Assembly: GCF_037101375.1 (NCBI RefSeq)
Contig: NZ_AP029019.1
Span: 310,001 to 374,000, forward strand
Direction of reading: 5' to 3'
Length of the DNA: 64,000 nucleotides
DNA from: Acidovorax sp. DW039
GTDB taxonomy: Bacteria > Pseudomonadota > Gammaproteobacteria > Burkholderiales > Burkholderiaceae_C
The translations under genes were made by a program, and so were the position numbers. The notes beneath the pieces are model-generated. The model was not told the origin of the DNA, did not search any database, and was given only the letters and a program-made list of their open reading frames with translations. Below, piece after piece: positions 34,965 to 43,881 of this stretch; within the stretch, counting starts at the first letter, position 1, and the number at the start of each line of letters is the position of its first letter.

Positions 34965-36533
34965 ATGAAAATCATCACCGCAGCCCAGGTGGGCGCCCTG
35001 ATTCCTGACAACGCCACCATCTTCCTGGGCGGCTTGGCCGTGACCAGCCTGCCGGAGGAAGTCCTCAAGGGCGTGGAAAAGAGTTTTCTCGAAACCGGCC
35101 ACCCCCGCAACCTGACCACCTGGGCCTGCGGTGCCATCGGCAACAGCAAGGATGCGGGCATGGTGCACTTTGCGCACCCCGGCATGATCCGCCGCACCGT
35201 GGCGGGCCACTTCGGGCAGACGGGCGCGGAGATGATGAAGATGGTCTACGAGGGCCAGGTGGAGGCGTACAACTTTCCGCAAGGCAGCCTCTCGCACCTC
35301 ACGCGCCACATTGCCAGCCGCAGCCCTGGCCTGCTGACCAAGGTGGGGCTGGGCACGTTTGTGGACCCGCGCATCGAAGGCGGCAAGCTCAACAGCACCT
35401 GCAGCGAAGACTTGGTGAAACTGGTGGAGTTCAACGGCGAAGAGTGGCTGTACTACCCCGCGCCCAAGATCGATGTGGCCATCATCCGCGGCACGCTGGC
35501 TGATGAAAAGGGCAACATCACGCTCGACAAGGAAGGCATGCTGCTGGAGCAGATCAACATTGCCCACGCGGCCAAGGCCTGCGGCGGCATCGTGATCGTG
35601 CAGGTGGAGCGCATCGTGAAGGCCGGCACCCTGCACCCCAAGGCGGTGAAGGTGCCCGGCGTGTCGGTGGACTACGTGCTGGTGAGCCAGCCAGAGAACC
35701 ACATGCAGACCATTGCCACCCAGTTCAACCCCGCTTTCAGTGGCGACGTGCGCGTGCCCGTGAACTCGCTGGAGCCCATGCCCCTGGACGAGCGCAAGGT
35801 CATCGCCCGCCGCTGCGCCATGGAGCTGCAGCCCGGCGCCATCACCAACCTGGGCATTGGCATTCCGGCAGGCGTGCCCTCGGTGGCGGCAGAAGAGGGC
35901 GTGGCCGACCTGCTGACCCTGAGCATTGAAAGCGGCATCACCGGCGGCATTCCTGCGCAGCTGGGCGACTTTGGCGTGGCCTACAACGCGGACGCGATCA
36001 TCGAGCAATCGCTGCAGTTCGACTTCTACGACGGCGGTGGGCTGGACGCGAGCTTCCTGGGCCTGGCCCAGGCCGACAACCAGGGCAACGTGAACGTGAG
36101 CAAGTTCAACGGCCGCCCTGTGGGTTGCGGCGGGTTCATCAACATCACCCGCTCCACCAAGAAGCTGGTGTTCTGCGGCACCTTCACCGCAGGCGGGCTG
36201 GAGGTGCAGGTAGCCGATGGCCGCCTGACCATCGTGAAGGAAGGCAAGTCGCGCAAGTTCATCGACAAGGTCGAGCAGATCACCTTCAACGGGCTTGATG
36301 CGGCACAGCGCCAGCAGGACGTGCTGTTTGTGACCGAGCGGGCCGTGTTCCAGCTCACCACCGAAGGGCTGGAGCTGACCGAGATTGCGCCGGGGGTGGA
36401 CCTGGAGCGCGACGTGCTTGCCCACATGGGCTTCAAGCCCCTGATGCGCAATGTGCGCACCATGGATGCGGCGCTGTTCCAGGCCCAGTGGGGTGGGCTG
36501 GCTCCGTTGATGGCCAGCAGACAGAAGGTTTGA
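34965..36533 (+). CDS. Acyl-CoA:carboxylate CoA-transferase, fused alpha-beta form
   Basis: A 522-residue class I CoA-transferase with both halves in one chain: an alpha-like part (LGGLAVTSLPEEVLKG, VGLGTFVDP) and a beta-like part (NLGIGIPAGVPSVAAEEG). The expected catalytic Glu is E322 in TLSIESGITGG, a variant of the SENG motif. It could move CoA from vanilloyl-CoA or acetyl-CoA to an incoming acid such as ferulate or acetate, saving ATP compared with the synthetase. The substrate is inferred from context. ATG 34965 is used; the open frame upstream lies in the repeat. Confidence 0.9.
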   Translation: MKIITAAQVGALIPDNATIFLGGLAVTSLPEEVLKGVEKSFLETGHPRNLTTWACGAIGNSKDAGMVHFAHPGMIRRTVAGHFGQTGAEMMKMVYEGQVEAYNFPQGSLSHLTRHIASRSPGLLTKVGLGTFVDPRIEGGKLNSTCSEDLVKLVEFNGEEWLYYPAPKIDVAIIRGTLADEKGNITLDKEGMLLEQINIAHAAKACGGIVIVQVERIVKAGTLHPKAVKVPGVSVDYVLVSQPENHMQTIATQFNPAFSGDVRVPVNSLEPMPLDERKVIARRCAMELQPGAITNLGIGIPAGVPSVAAEEGVADLLTLSIESGITGGIPAQLGDFGVAYNADAIIEQSLQFDFYDGGGLDASFLGLAQADNQGNVNVSKFNGRPVGCGGFINITRSTKKLVFCGTFTAGGLEVQVADGRLTIVKEGKSRKFIDKVEQITFNGLDAAQRQQDVLFVTERAVFQLTTEGLELTEIAPGVDLERDVLAHMGFKPLMRNVRTMDAALFQAQWGGLAPLMASRQKV

Positions 36534-36594
36534 GCGGGGCCGCGATCAGGCCTTTGCAAGCCGGGAGCCACAATAGTGAGCAGCCCGGCTGTGC

Positions 36595-36612
36595 GTGGCA
36601 CTGCAGTGCCAC
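36595..36612. other. Perfect 18-bp palindrome between convergent genes
   Basis: GTGGCACTGCAGTGCCAC is fully self-complementary with no spacer, 62 bp past the CoA-transferase stop. Just before it, GCCGGG...CCCGGC (36560-36590) can form another hairpin. Together they could end both convergent transcripts, but no T-run follows. Confidence 0.45.
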
Positions 36613-36757
36613 CACCTTTTCGTGTTTTGCCCTTGCCCGGGTTTCCCGTTGAGAGAAGCCCAGCAAGGGCTTTGTGCGTTCTTTGGCACCGCCTGCGGCG
36701 GAGCGGCTGGCCCGCGCCCCTTCGCCGCGTGGTGCGAGCGGCTCGTTGAGCAGGTTC

Positions 36758-37273
36758 CTAGTCGTAAATCTTCTGCAGCAGGCGGATCAGAGTCTTGCGC
36801 TCGGTGCTGGTCAGCCGCGCTGTGGCGTCCACTTCCAGTTGCGCGGCCGTGTGCTCGGCCTGCGCCGTCAGCTCCGCGCCCGCAGGCGTGAGGTGCACGC
36901 CCATGGCGCGCCCGTCACTGGGGTGGGGGTGGCGTTCAATCAGCCCGCGCCGCTCCAATGAGGCGATCAAGCCCACCAGGTTGGGTGGCAGCACATTGAG
37001 CGTGGCGCAGAGCTGGCGCGACGTGATGCCAGGGTTGTGCGCCACCAGCGACAGCACGGAAAAATCCACCACCTTGAGCCCATAGACCGCCATGCGCTCC
37101 ATGAACACCTCAATGATGGCCAGCGAGGCGCGGCGGGCGTTATAGCCCACCAGCGTGCGCAGGTAGCTGGTGTCTACCGCATCGACAGATGGGGGCGGTG
37201 CGACGTCCAGCACGCTGGTGTCTGCATCGGTTGGCGAAGGGGGCGGAGGGAGTTGTCGGGTGCGGCGAGCCAT
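36758..37273 (-). CDS. MarR-family regulator
   Basis: A 171-residue MarR-type winged-helix protein. The HTH lies in LVAHNPGITSRQLCATLNVL..LVGLIASLERRGLIERHPHP, with the wing SDGRAMGVHLTPAGAELTAQ. The N-terminal 30 residues are Pro-rich. It ends convergent to the CoA-transferase gene of the hydroxycinnamate cluster. MarR proteins (CouR, FerR/FerC types) repress such clusters and respond to hydroxycinnamoyl-CoA thioesters, so this is the best candidate regulator. Inverted repeats at 32203 and 32283 are possible operators. ATG 37273 is chosen over TTG 37315. Confidence 0.88.
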   Translation of the reverse strand: MARRTRQLPPPPSPTDADTSVLDVAPPPSVDAVDTSYLRTLVGYNARRASLAIIEVFMERMAVYGLKVVDFSVLSLVAHNPGITSRQLCATLNVLPPNLVGLIASLERRGLIERHPHPSDGRAMGVHLTPAGAELTAQAEHTAAQLEVDATARLTSTERKTLIRLLQKIYD

Positions 37274-37395
37274 GGAATGGTGAGATGCAACGGTGCGCCG
37301 GTGCGCAGCTTTCAAACGATTCTAATGAGGTGGGTTGTGGCTCTTTTTGATCCAGCGCTACCGGCTATCAAACACATGGCTGCCAAGGCGTCTGG

Positions 37396-38298
37396 TCAGA
37401 CCAGCCTGGCCTGCACCACGCTGGCCAGCCAGTCCATCACGGCGCGCACCCGCTGGGGCAGGTGGCGGCGGTGGGCATACAACAAGTTGACCGGCATGGC
37501 CGGAGGCGGGTGGTGCTCCAGCACTGGCACGAGCCGCCCTTGCTCCACCAGTTCCTGGGCCCCCAGCAGGGGGACCTGGATCAGCCCCAGGCCTGCCAGG
37601 CAGGCGCCCAGGTAGGCTTCCGCACTGTTGACGGTGATCCTCCCGGCCATGGGGATGAACCTGACGCCGTCGCCCTCCTGCACCTCAAACCCCTGCGATC
37701 TGCTGCCCAGCGTGCTGACGTAGTGGACCAGTTCGTGGTGGGCCAGGTCTTCCAATGTCTGGGGCGTGCCCCGCCGGGCCAGATAGGCAGGGCTGGCGCA
37801 CGTCGCTACCCGCACCATGCCCAGCGGCCTTGCCACCAGCCCGGCCTCCGCCACCGCGCCGATGCGGATCACGCAGTCAAAACCCTCGCGTACCAGATCA
37901 ACGCGGCGGTCGGTGCTGCTGACTTCCACTTCGAGCTGGGGGTGCTGCTCCAGCAGCGCTGGCAAGTGCGGAAGCACCATGTAGCGCGCCACACCCGTGG
38001 ACATGTCGATGCGTACCCTGCCGCGCAGGGCGGACCCCGGCTGCTGGTGAAACATGGCCTGCAGCTCGTCCACATCGTCCAGAACATCCCGGCAGCGTTC
38101 ATAGAACGCCTGGCCGTCCTGCGTCAGCTGTACCCGCCGGGTGGTTCGGTGCAACAGGCGTGTTCCCAGTTGGGTCTCCAGCTGTTGAACGGCCAGCGAG
38201 GCGCTGGCTTTGGGAATGCCCAGTACCTGGGCAGCCTGCGTGAAGCTGTTCAACTGCGCCACGCGCGCAAAGATCTGCATCCGGTCCAGTGGGTTCAT
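37396..38298 (-). CDS. LysR-family regulator
   Basis: A 300-residue LysR-type regulator of the small-effector CrgA-like group. The HTH is MNPLDRMQIFARVAQLNSFT, then LGIPKASASLAVQQLETQLG and LLHRTTRRVQLT. The C-terminal half is a substrate-binding fold (about 90-295). It is divergent from an SDR gene at 38424 with 125 bp between, the usual layout for a LysR regulator and its target. No ligand can be named. Confidence 0.9.
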   Translation of the reverse strand: MNPLDRMQIFARVAQLNSFTQAAQVLGIPKASASLAVQQLETQLGTRLLHRTTRRVQLTQDGQAFYERCRDVLDDVDELQAMFHQQPGSALRGRVRIDMSTGVARYMVLPHLPALLEQHPQLEVEVSSTDRRVDLVREGFDCVIRIGAVAEAGLVARPLGMVRVATCASPAYLARRGTPQTLEDLAHHELVHYVSTLGSRSQGFEVQEGDGVRFIPMAGRITVNSAEAYLGACLAGLGLIQVPLLGAQELVEQGRLVPVLEHHPPPAMPVNLLYAHRRHLPQRVRAVMDWLASVVQARLV

Positions 38299-38423
38299 TG
38301 TTTATTTAATTTGGACAATGAATCGCATTTTGCAGGCTTTATGGCATTTTTAACCATCAATAAAGTTCATGGCAGCCCGTCACACGGCGTGTCGGGTACT
38401 CCATCACTTCGCAGGACACTTCC

Positions 38424-39203
38424 ATGAACCAGCCTCAAGACCTTGCTTCCACCCCCATTGTTCTCATCACCGGTGCCAGCCGGGGCTTGGGCCGCAGTGC
38501 GGCTCTGGCCGCCGCGCGCAGCGGTATTGACGTTGTGCTCACCTATCGCCAGCAGGCCGCAGAGGCCCAGACCGTGGTGGCCGAGATCGAGGCGCTCGGT
38601 CGCCGCGCGGTGGCGCTACCGCTGGAGGTGGGAAACGTTGCGGGCTTTCCCGCGTTTGCCGCTCAGCTCGGCCAGGCGTTGCGAACCCATTGGCAGCGCG
38701 AACGCTTCGACTTTCTGGTCAACAACGCTGGCATGGGGGTGCATGCTCCGTTTGCAGAGACCACCGAGGCGCAGTTTGATGCGCTGGTGAATGTGCATCT
38801 GAAGGGGGTTTTCTTTTTGACGCAGACCTTGTTGCCGTTCATGAACGATGGGGGACGCATCCTGAACCTGTCATCCGGGCTGGCTCGTTTTGCGCTGCCG
38901 GGCTACGCCGCCTATGCGGCCATGAAGGGTGGTGTTGAGGTGCTGAGCCGCTATCTGGCCAAGGAGCTGGGCCCCCGCGGCATTGCGGTGAATGTAGTGG
39001 CCCCCGGCGCCATCGAGACGGACTTTGGCGGCGGAGCCGTGCGTGACAACGCGCAGCTCAACGCCTTTGTCGCATCCCAGACTGCGCTGGGCCGCGTCGG
39101 CCTGCCCGAGGATATTGGCCCGCTGGTCGCGTCACTGCTGCAACCCGCCACCCGCTGGGTAAACGCCCAGCGCATCGAGGCCTCGGGAGGCATGTTCCTG
39201 TAA
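38424..39203 (+). CDS. SDR-family oxidoreductase
   Basis: A 259-residue short-chain dehydrogenase of the FabG-like classical type: cofactor loop TGASRGLGRSAALAAARSG, NNAGMGVHAPF, catalytic Ser in LSSGLARFALPGY and Y-x-x-x-K in YAAYAAMKGGVEVL, and a C-terminal region with NVVAPGAIETDFGGG. It is NAD(P)-dependent. The LysR gene opposite is the likely regulator. Substrate unknown. A GCAGGACACTTCC leader provides only a modest ribosome-binding site. Confidence 0.9.
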   Translation: MNQPQDLASTPIVLITGASRGLGRSAALAAARSGIDVVLTYRQQAAEAQTVVAEIEALGRRAVALPLEVGNVAGFPAFAAQLGQALRTHWQRERFDFLVNNAGMGVHAPFAETTEAQFDALVNVHLKGVFFLTQTLLPFMNDGGRILNLSSGLARFALPGYAAYAAMKGGVEVLSRYLAKELGPRGIAVNVVAPGAIETDFGGGAVRDNAQLNAFVASQTALGRVGLPEDIGPLVASLLQPATRWVNAQRIEASGGMFL

Positions 39204-39205
39204 TT

Positions 39206-40750
39206 TCAACCGGGCGCGTGCAGCCCACGCCGGTATTGCACCGCTTCCGCCACATGGCTGACCTCGGTGCGCTCGGCACCCGCCAGATCGGCAATGGTCC
39301 GCGCCACCTTCAGGGCGCGGTGGGTGCTGCGTGCAGACCAGCCCAGCCGGGCTGCCGTGGTGTTCAGGAATTTGGCGGCGGTGTCGTCCAAGTGCAGGTG
39401 CTCGTCAATGGCCTGGCCCTGCAGCGCCTGGTTGGTGCTGCCCTGGCGTTGCATGGCGCGTTGCCGGGCCTGCACCACCCGCTCGCGAATGGCCTCGGTG
39501 CCTTCTCCCTGCGGTGCCTTGAGCAGTTGCTCTGCGGGCAGGGCGGGCACATCCACATGCAGGTCTATGCGGTCCAGCAGCGGGCCGCTGAGCTTGCCCT
39601 GGTAGCGCGACACCTGATCGGGCGTGCAGCGGCAGGCCCGCTGGCTGGACCCGAGGAAGCCGCAAGGGCAGGGGTTCATGGCCGCCACCAGCTGGAAGCG
39701 TGCCGGAAAATCCGCCCGCTGCGCCGCGCGGGAGATGGTGATGTGCCCTGTCTCCAGCGGTTCGCGCAGGGCCTCCAGCGCGGCCCGGGGAAACTCCGGC
39801 AGCTCGTCCAAAAACAACACGCCTTGATGGGCCAGGGAGATTTCTCCGGGTTTGGGGGGTGAGCCGCCTCCGACCAGTGCAACCGCCGATGCCGTGTGAT
39901 GCGGCTGCCCCGTGGGCCGTACGCCCCAGCGGCTCGGGTCAAAGCGCCCGGCCAGGCTGGCCACGGCGGCGCTCTCCAGCGCCTCGGTCACGGTCATGGG
40001 CGGCAGCAGCCCGGCAAAGCGCTGGGCCAGCATGGATTTGCCGGAGCCCGGTGGCCCCAGCATCAGCACGCTATGCCCCCCGGCTGCTGCAATCTCCAGC
40101 GCCCGCTTGGCGGCAGCCTGGCCTTTCACATCGGCCATGTCGGGGCCGGTGGCGGCTGCAGAGAGTGGGGTGGGCTGCAGGCGGCACCAGCCGTCGTTGT
40201 CTACATCAGCATCGCCACCGGCGGTGCTGCCCGGTGGCAGAAAAGCCCGCACCACGTCCAGCAGGTGGCGCGCGCGCACGACCTGGGCATCGGGCACCAG
40301 CGCTGCTTCCTCGGCGCTGCCGGGCGGCAGCACCATCTGCACGCGCACTTGCTGCGCTGCCAGGGCCAGACTGGTGGCCAGCGCGCCGCGCACCGGGCGC
40401 AATTCGCCCGACAGGGACAGTTCGCCCGCAAATTCGTACCCCTGCAGCCGCTGCGCGTCCACCTGCCCGCTGGCGGCCAGGATGCCCATGGCGATGGGCA
40501 AGTCAAACCGGCCTGAATCCTTGGGAAGGTCTGCCGGTGCCAGGTTGACGGTGATGCGCTTGTTGTGGGGGAACTCCAACCCCGCGTTCTGAAGGGCGGA
40601 ACGTACCCGCTCGCGCGCTTCCTTCACTTCCACGTCCGCCAAACCCACCAGCGTGAAGCTGGGCAGGCCGTTGGCCAGATGCACTTCCACGGTGACGGGC
40701 GGTGCCTGAAGCCCCAGAAGGGCGCGGCTTTGCACCAATGCAAGACTCAT
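39206..40750 (-). CDS. comM: YifB/ComM Mg-chelatase-like AAA+ ATPase
   Basis: A 514-residue protein with an N-terminal ChlI-like fold (about 20-140, NAGLEFPHNKRITVNLAPAD), a AAA+ core with Walker A GPPGSGKSMLAQRF and Walker B GVLFLDELPEF, and a C-terminal lid region (ATRLGWSARSTHRALKVART). Cys-rich NPCPCGFLGSSQRACRCTP is typical of ComM. ComM is a hexameric helicase that drives branch migration during natural transformation. The ATG 40750 start (MSLALVQSRALLGLQAPPV) is standard. Its presence shows that this lineage can probably process transforming DNA. Confidence 0.94.
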   Translation of the reverse strand: MSLALVQSRALLGLQAPPVTVEVHLANGLPSFTLVGLADVEVKEARERVRSALQNAGLEFPHNKRITVNLAPADLPKDSGRFDLPIAMGILAASGQVDAQRLQGYEFAGELSLSGELRPVRGALATSLALAAQQVRVQMVLPPGSAEEAALVPDAQVVRARHLLDVVRAFLPPGSTAGGDADVDNDGWCRLQPTPLSAAATGPDMADVKGQAAAKRALEIAAAGGHSVLMLGPPGSGKSMLAQRFAGLLPPMTVTEALESAAVASLAGRFDPSRWGVRPTGQPHHTASAVALVGGGSPPKPGEISLAHQGVLFLDELPEFPRAALEALREPLETGHITISRAAQRADFPARFQLVAAMNPCPCGFLGSSQRACRCTPDQVSRYQGKLSGPLLDRIDLHVDVPALPAEQLLKAPQGEGTEAIRERVVQARQRAMQRQGSTNQALQGQAIDEHLHLDDTAAKFLNTTAARLGWSARSTHRALKVARTIADLAGAERTEVSHVAEAVQYRRGLHAPG

Positions 40751-40811
40751 GTGTAACTTTCTCCCCAGATGGGTGCGTTCCAGTGGCCCCGTGCAGGCGA
40801 TAGGGCGCAGT

Positions 40812-40859
40812 TGCACCACGCAAGTGCGTGCGCACAAAGAACTTGCACCGCTTTGCGCA
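40812..40859 (+). promoter_or_regulatory. Two NtrC-like enhancer sites
   Basis: TGCAC-N7-GTGCG (40812-40828) matches the NtrC pattern TGCAC-N7-GTGCA at 9 of 10 arm positions. A weaker site, TGCAC-N6-GCGCA, lies at 40844-40859. They sit upstream of the sigma-54 element at 40910, at a spacing usual for NtrC activators. Confidence 0.55.
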
Positions 40860-40909
40860 AAGGATCAGTCCCGGTTCCAAGGCATTCAATTTTCAAATGC
40901 AACAGGTTG

Positions 40910-40925
40910 TGGCACGGTCTGTGCT
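40910..40925 (+). promoter_or_regulatory. Sigma-54 promoter of the porin-glnK-amtB operon
   Basis: TGGCACG-N4-GTGCT closely matches the sigma-54 consensus TGGCACG-N4-TTGCW. The invariant GG (40911-40912) and GC (40923-40924) have the required 12-bp register. It lies 39 bp upstream of the porin start. Confidence 0.8.
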
Positions 40926-40963
40926 TAAAGCCCTTGTCCCTACTTTGTCCAACCGGAGGAAAC

Positions 40964-41695
40964 ATGATTCGCACTTCTATCAAGACCCTGGGCGTTGCCC
41001 TCGCTGCTGCGCTGCCCCTGTTGGCCAGCGCGCAACTTACCGGCAACGTCAGCGTGACCACAAACTACAAGTTCCGTGGCCAGGATCAGGACGCCAGCAA
41101 GGTCAAGGCCGTCAAGCCCGCACTGCAGGGTGGTTTTGACTATACCTTTGGCGACACCGGCTTTTACCTGGGCAACTGGAATTCCAGCGTGGATTGGCTC
41201 ACCAGCAACTCGCTGGAGATGGATTTCTACGGTGGCTACAAATTCAAGGCGGGTGAAGTCGATCTGGACGTAGGTGCGCTCACCTATGTGTACCCAGGCA
41301 ACTCGCTGGGCAACACCACGGAGCTGTATGGCGCAGCCAGCTACGGCCCCTTCACTGCCAAGTACTCGCACACCATCTCCAAGGACTACTTCGGCTTTGC
41401 CGGCAACAAGCTGGGCACAGGCCGCAAGGGCACCAACACGGGTTACCTGAACATCGCATTCGCTCAGGAAGTGCTGCCCAAGGTTACGGCGAAGGCTTCG
41501 GTGGGCTTCACCCGCTTTGCCAGCGACATCAAGGACACGGGTACTCCCAACTTCATGGACTACAGCGTGGGCGGTGCCTACGACTTTGGCAGCGGCCTGT
41601 CGCTGGGTGCTGCCGTGGTGGGCGCCACCAAGAAGAACTTCTTTGGCCCCGTCAACAAATCGCGCGTGATTGTCACGCTGACCAAAACCCTGTAA
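40964..41695 (+). CDS. TorF-family putative porin
   Basis: A 243-residue outer-membrane beta-barrel protein with a clean signal peptide (MIRTSIKTLGVALAAALPLL then ASA-QL cleavage at about residue 24). The mature part has repeating amphipathic strands and aromatic girdle residues (NVSVTTNYKFRGQDQD, GGFDYTFGDTGFYLGNW) and ends in a Leu. It is the TorF/Gcw_chp family common in beta-proteobacteria. It is first in an operon with glnK and amtB behind a sigma-54 promoter with NtrC-like sites, so it is probably induced under nitrogen limitation and may admit nitrogen compounds. Confidence 0.92.
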   Translation: MIRTSIKTLGVALAAALPLLASAQLTGNVSVTTNYKFRGQDQDASKVKAVKPALQGGFDYTFGDTGFYLGNWNSSVDWLTSNSLEMDFYGGYKFKAGEVDLDVGALTYVYPGNSLGNTTELYGAASYGPFTAKYSHTISKDYFGFAGNKLGTGRKGTNTGYLNIAFAQEVLPKVTAKASVGFTRFASDIKDTGTPNFMDYSVGGAYDFGSGLSLGAAVVGATKKNFFGPVNKSRVIVTLTKTL

Positions 41696-41705
41696 ACACC
41701 TGTGA

Positions 41706-42077
<372 letters not shown>

Positions 42078-42109
42078 GGGCCAGCCGCATCACACAGAGA
42101 GAAAACGCC

Positions 42110-43648
42110 ATGAAAAAACTGCTTGCTTCTTTCGTACTGGGACTGAGCCTGCTGACGGCGGGCACCCTGTCTCTGGCCCAGGCGCCTGCTGCCGAGCCAG
42201 CGGCCGCCACCGCATCGGCTGCGGCTGATGCAGCCCCCGCCGCCGCTCCGGTAGCCGCTGCTGCCCCTGCGGCTGCAGCGTCCGCCGCTGCCGAGGCTGC
42301 GCCTGCTGCTCCCGTGCCCAACAAGGGCGATACAGCCTGGATGATGGTCTCCACCATCCTGGTGATCCTGATGGTGCTGCCTGGCCTGGCGCTGTTCTAC
42401 GGCGGCCTGGTCCGCAGCAAGAACATGCTGTCTGTGCTGATGCAGGTGATGGTCACGTTCTCGCTGATCACCGTGCTGTGGTTCATCTATGGCTACAGCT
42501 TGGCGTTCACCGAGGGTGGTGCCTTCATTGGCGGGTTTGACCGCCTGTTCATGAAAGGCATCTGGGACAACGTGGCTGGCACCTTTGCCAATGCCGCTAC
42601 CTTCAGCAAGGGCGTGGTGATTCCTGAAGTCACGTTCGCAGCCTTCCAGGCCACTTTCGCCGGCATTACCTGCGCACTGATCGTGGGTGCCTTTGCCGAG
42701 CGCATCAAGTTCTCTGCCGTGCTGCTGTTCATGGTGCTGTGGTTCACCTTCAGCTACCTGCCCATCGCCCACATGGTGTGGTTCTGGATGGGTCCTGACG
42801 CCTACACCGCCAAGGACGTGGTGGACAGCATGAACGGCAAGGCTGGCCAGATCTGGCAGTGGGGCGCGCTGGACTTTGCTGGCGGCACCGTGGTGCACAT
42901 CAACGCCGCTGTGGCGGGCCTGGTCGGCGCCTTCATGGTGGGCAAGCGCATTGGCTACGGCAAGGAAGCCATGGCTCCTCACAGCCTGACACTGACCATG
43001 GTAGGCGCTTCGCTGCTGTGGGTGGGCTGGTTCGGCTTCAACGCAGGCTCGGCCCTGGAAGCCAACGGCTTTGCTGCCCTGGCCTTCATCAACACGCTGG
43101 TGGCTACGGCTGCAGCCGTGCTGGCCTGGTGCATGGGTGAAGCGCTGATGCGTGGCAAGGCTTCGATGCTGGGTGCCGCGTCTGGCGCGGTGGCAGGTCT
43201 CGTGGCCGTGACGCCTGCAGCCGGCAACGTCGGTATCGGCGGTGCGCTGGTGATCGGCTTGGTGGGTGGTTTTGCCTGCCTGTGGGGTGTGCATGGCCTC
43301 AAGAAGCTGCTGGGTGCCGATGACTCGCTGGACGTGTTCGGCGTGCACGGTGTGGGCGGTATCGTGGGTGCGCTGCTGACCGGCGTGTTCAACTCGCCTT
43401 CGCTGGGCGGCCCCGGCTACGTGGCCGACTGGGTGACAGCTTCCATGGTGACGGCTGCCGACTACTCCATCGCCGCACAGGTGTGGACACAGGCCAAGGC
43501 CGTGCTGCTGACCATCGTCTGGTCTGGCGTGGTGTCCTTCATTGCCTACAAGGTGGTGGATCTGGTGGTGGGTCTGCGTGTGTCTGAAGAAGACGAGCGC
43601 GAAGGCCTGGACATCACCTCCCACGGCGAAACGGCTTACAACCGTTGA
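42110..43648 (+). CDS. amtB: Ammonium transporter AmtB
   Basis: A 512-residue Amt/MEP/Rh protein. Residues 1-25 form a signal peptide, followed by an Ala/Pro-rich linker (about 26-68) and then an 11-helix ammonium channel. The twin histidines of the pore are in AGGTVVHINAAVAGLVG and VFGVHGVGGIVG. The helix AASGAVAGLVAVTPAAGNVG and a short C-terminus for GlnK contact are present. The extended Ala-rich N-terminus is a variant seen in beta-proteobacteria. It is last in the sigma-54-driven operon and followed by a strong terminator. Confidence 0.96.
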   Translation: MKKLLASFVLGLSLLTAGTLSLAQAPAAEPAAATASAAADAAPAAAPVAAAAPAAAASAAAEAAPAAPVPNKGDTAWMMVSTILVILMVLPGLALFYGGLVRSKNMLSVLMQVMVTFSLITVLWFIYGYSLAFTEGGAFIGGFDRLFMKGIWDNVAGTFANAATFSKGVVIPEVTFAAFQATFAGITCALIVGAFAERIKFSAVLLFMVLWFTFSYLPIAHMVWFWMGPDAYTAKDVVDSMNGKAGQIWQWGALDFAGGTVVHINAAVAGLVGAFMVGKRIGYGKEAMAPHSLTLTMVGASLLWVGWFGFNAGSALEANGFAALAFINTLVATAAAVLAWCMGEALMRGKASMLGAASGAVAGLVAVTPAAGNVGIGGALVIGLVGGFACLWGVHGLKKLLGADDSLDVFGVHGVGGIVGALLTGVFNSPSLGGPGYVADWVTASMVTAADYSIAAQVWTQAKAVLLTIVWSGVVSFIAYKVVDLVVGLRVSEEDEREGLDITSHGETAYNR

Positions 43649-43727
43649 TTGGGGGACCACCGGTTGCAGTGTCTGGTGGTGCTGCAACCGCCCCAATGAT
43701 TTTTTAGCGAGAGTCTCCTCAAGAGTT

Positions 43728-43757
43728 GGGCCCACCCCGCAGGTGGGCCCTTTTTTT
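43728..43757 (+). terminator. amtB terminator
   Basis: GGGCCCACC and GGTGGGCCC form a perfect 9-bp stem followed by seven T residues. Confidence 0.92.
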
Positions 43758-43881
43758 ATGTCTGCTTGCCCTGCAGGGGCGCAGGGGCAGGCTTGTTCCA
43801 AGAACCTGCACAGGCCTTGTTCAAAAAATTCACGCCGCACGGGGCTGCGTAGCGCAGGCGCAGACGCTACGATGCTGCCCC

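Noticed and set aside
34707..36425. Antisense open frame of 572 codons opposite the CoA-transferase gene
   Set aside because: It is a GC-rich shadow frame with His/Gln/Arg-rich composition and no family motif, fully overlapping a well-supported gene.
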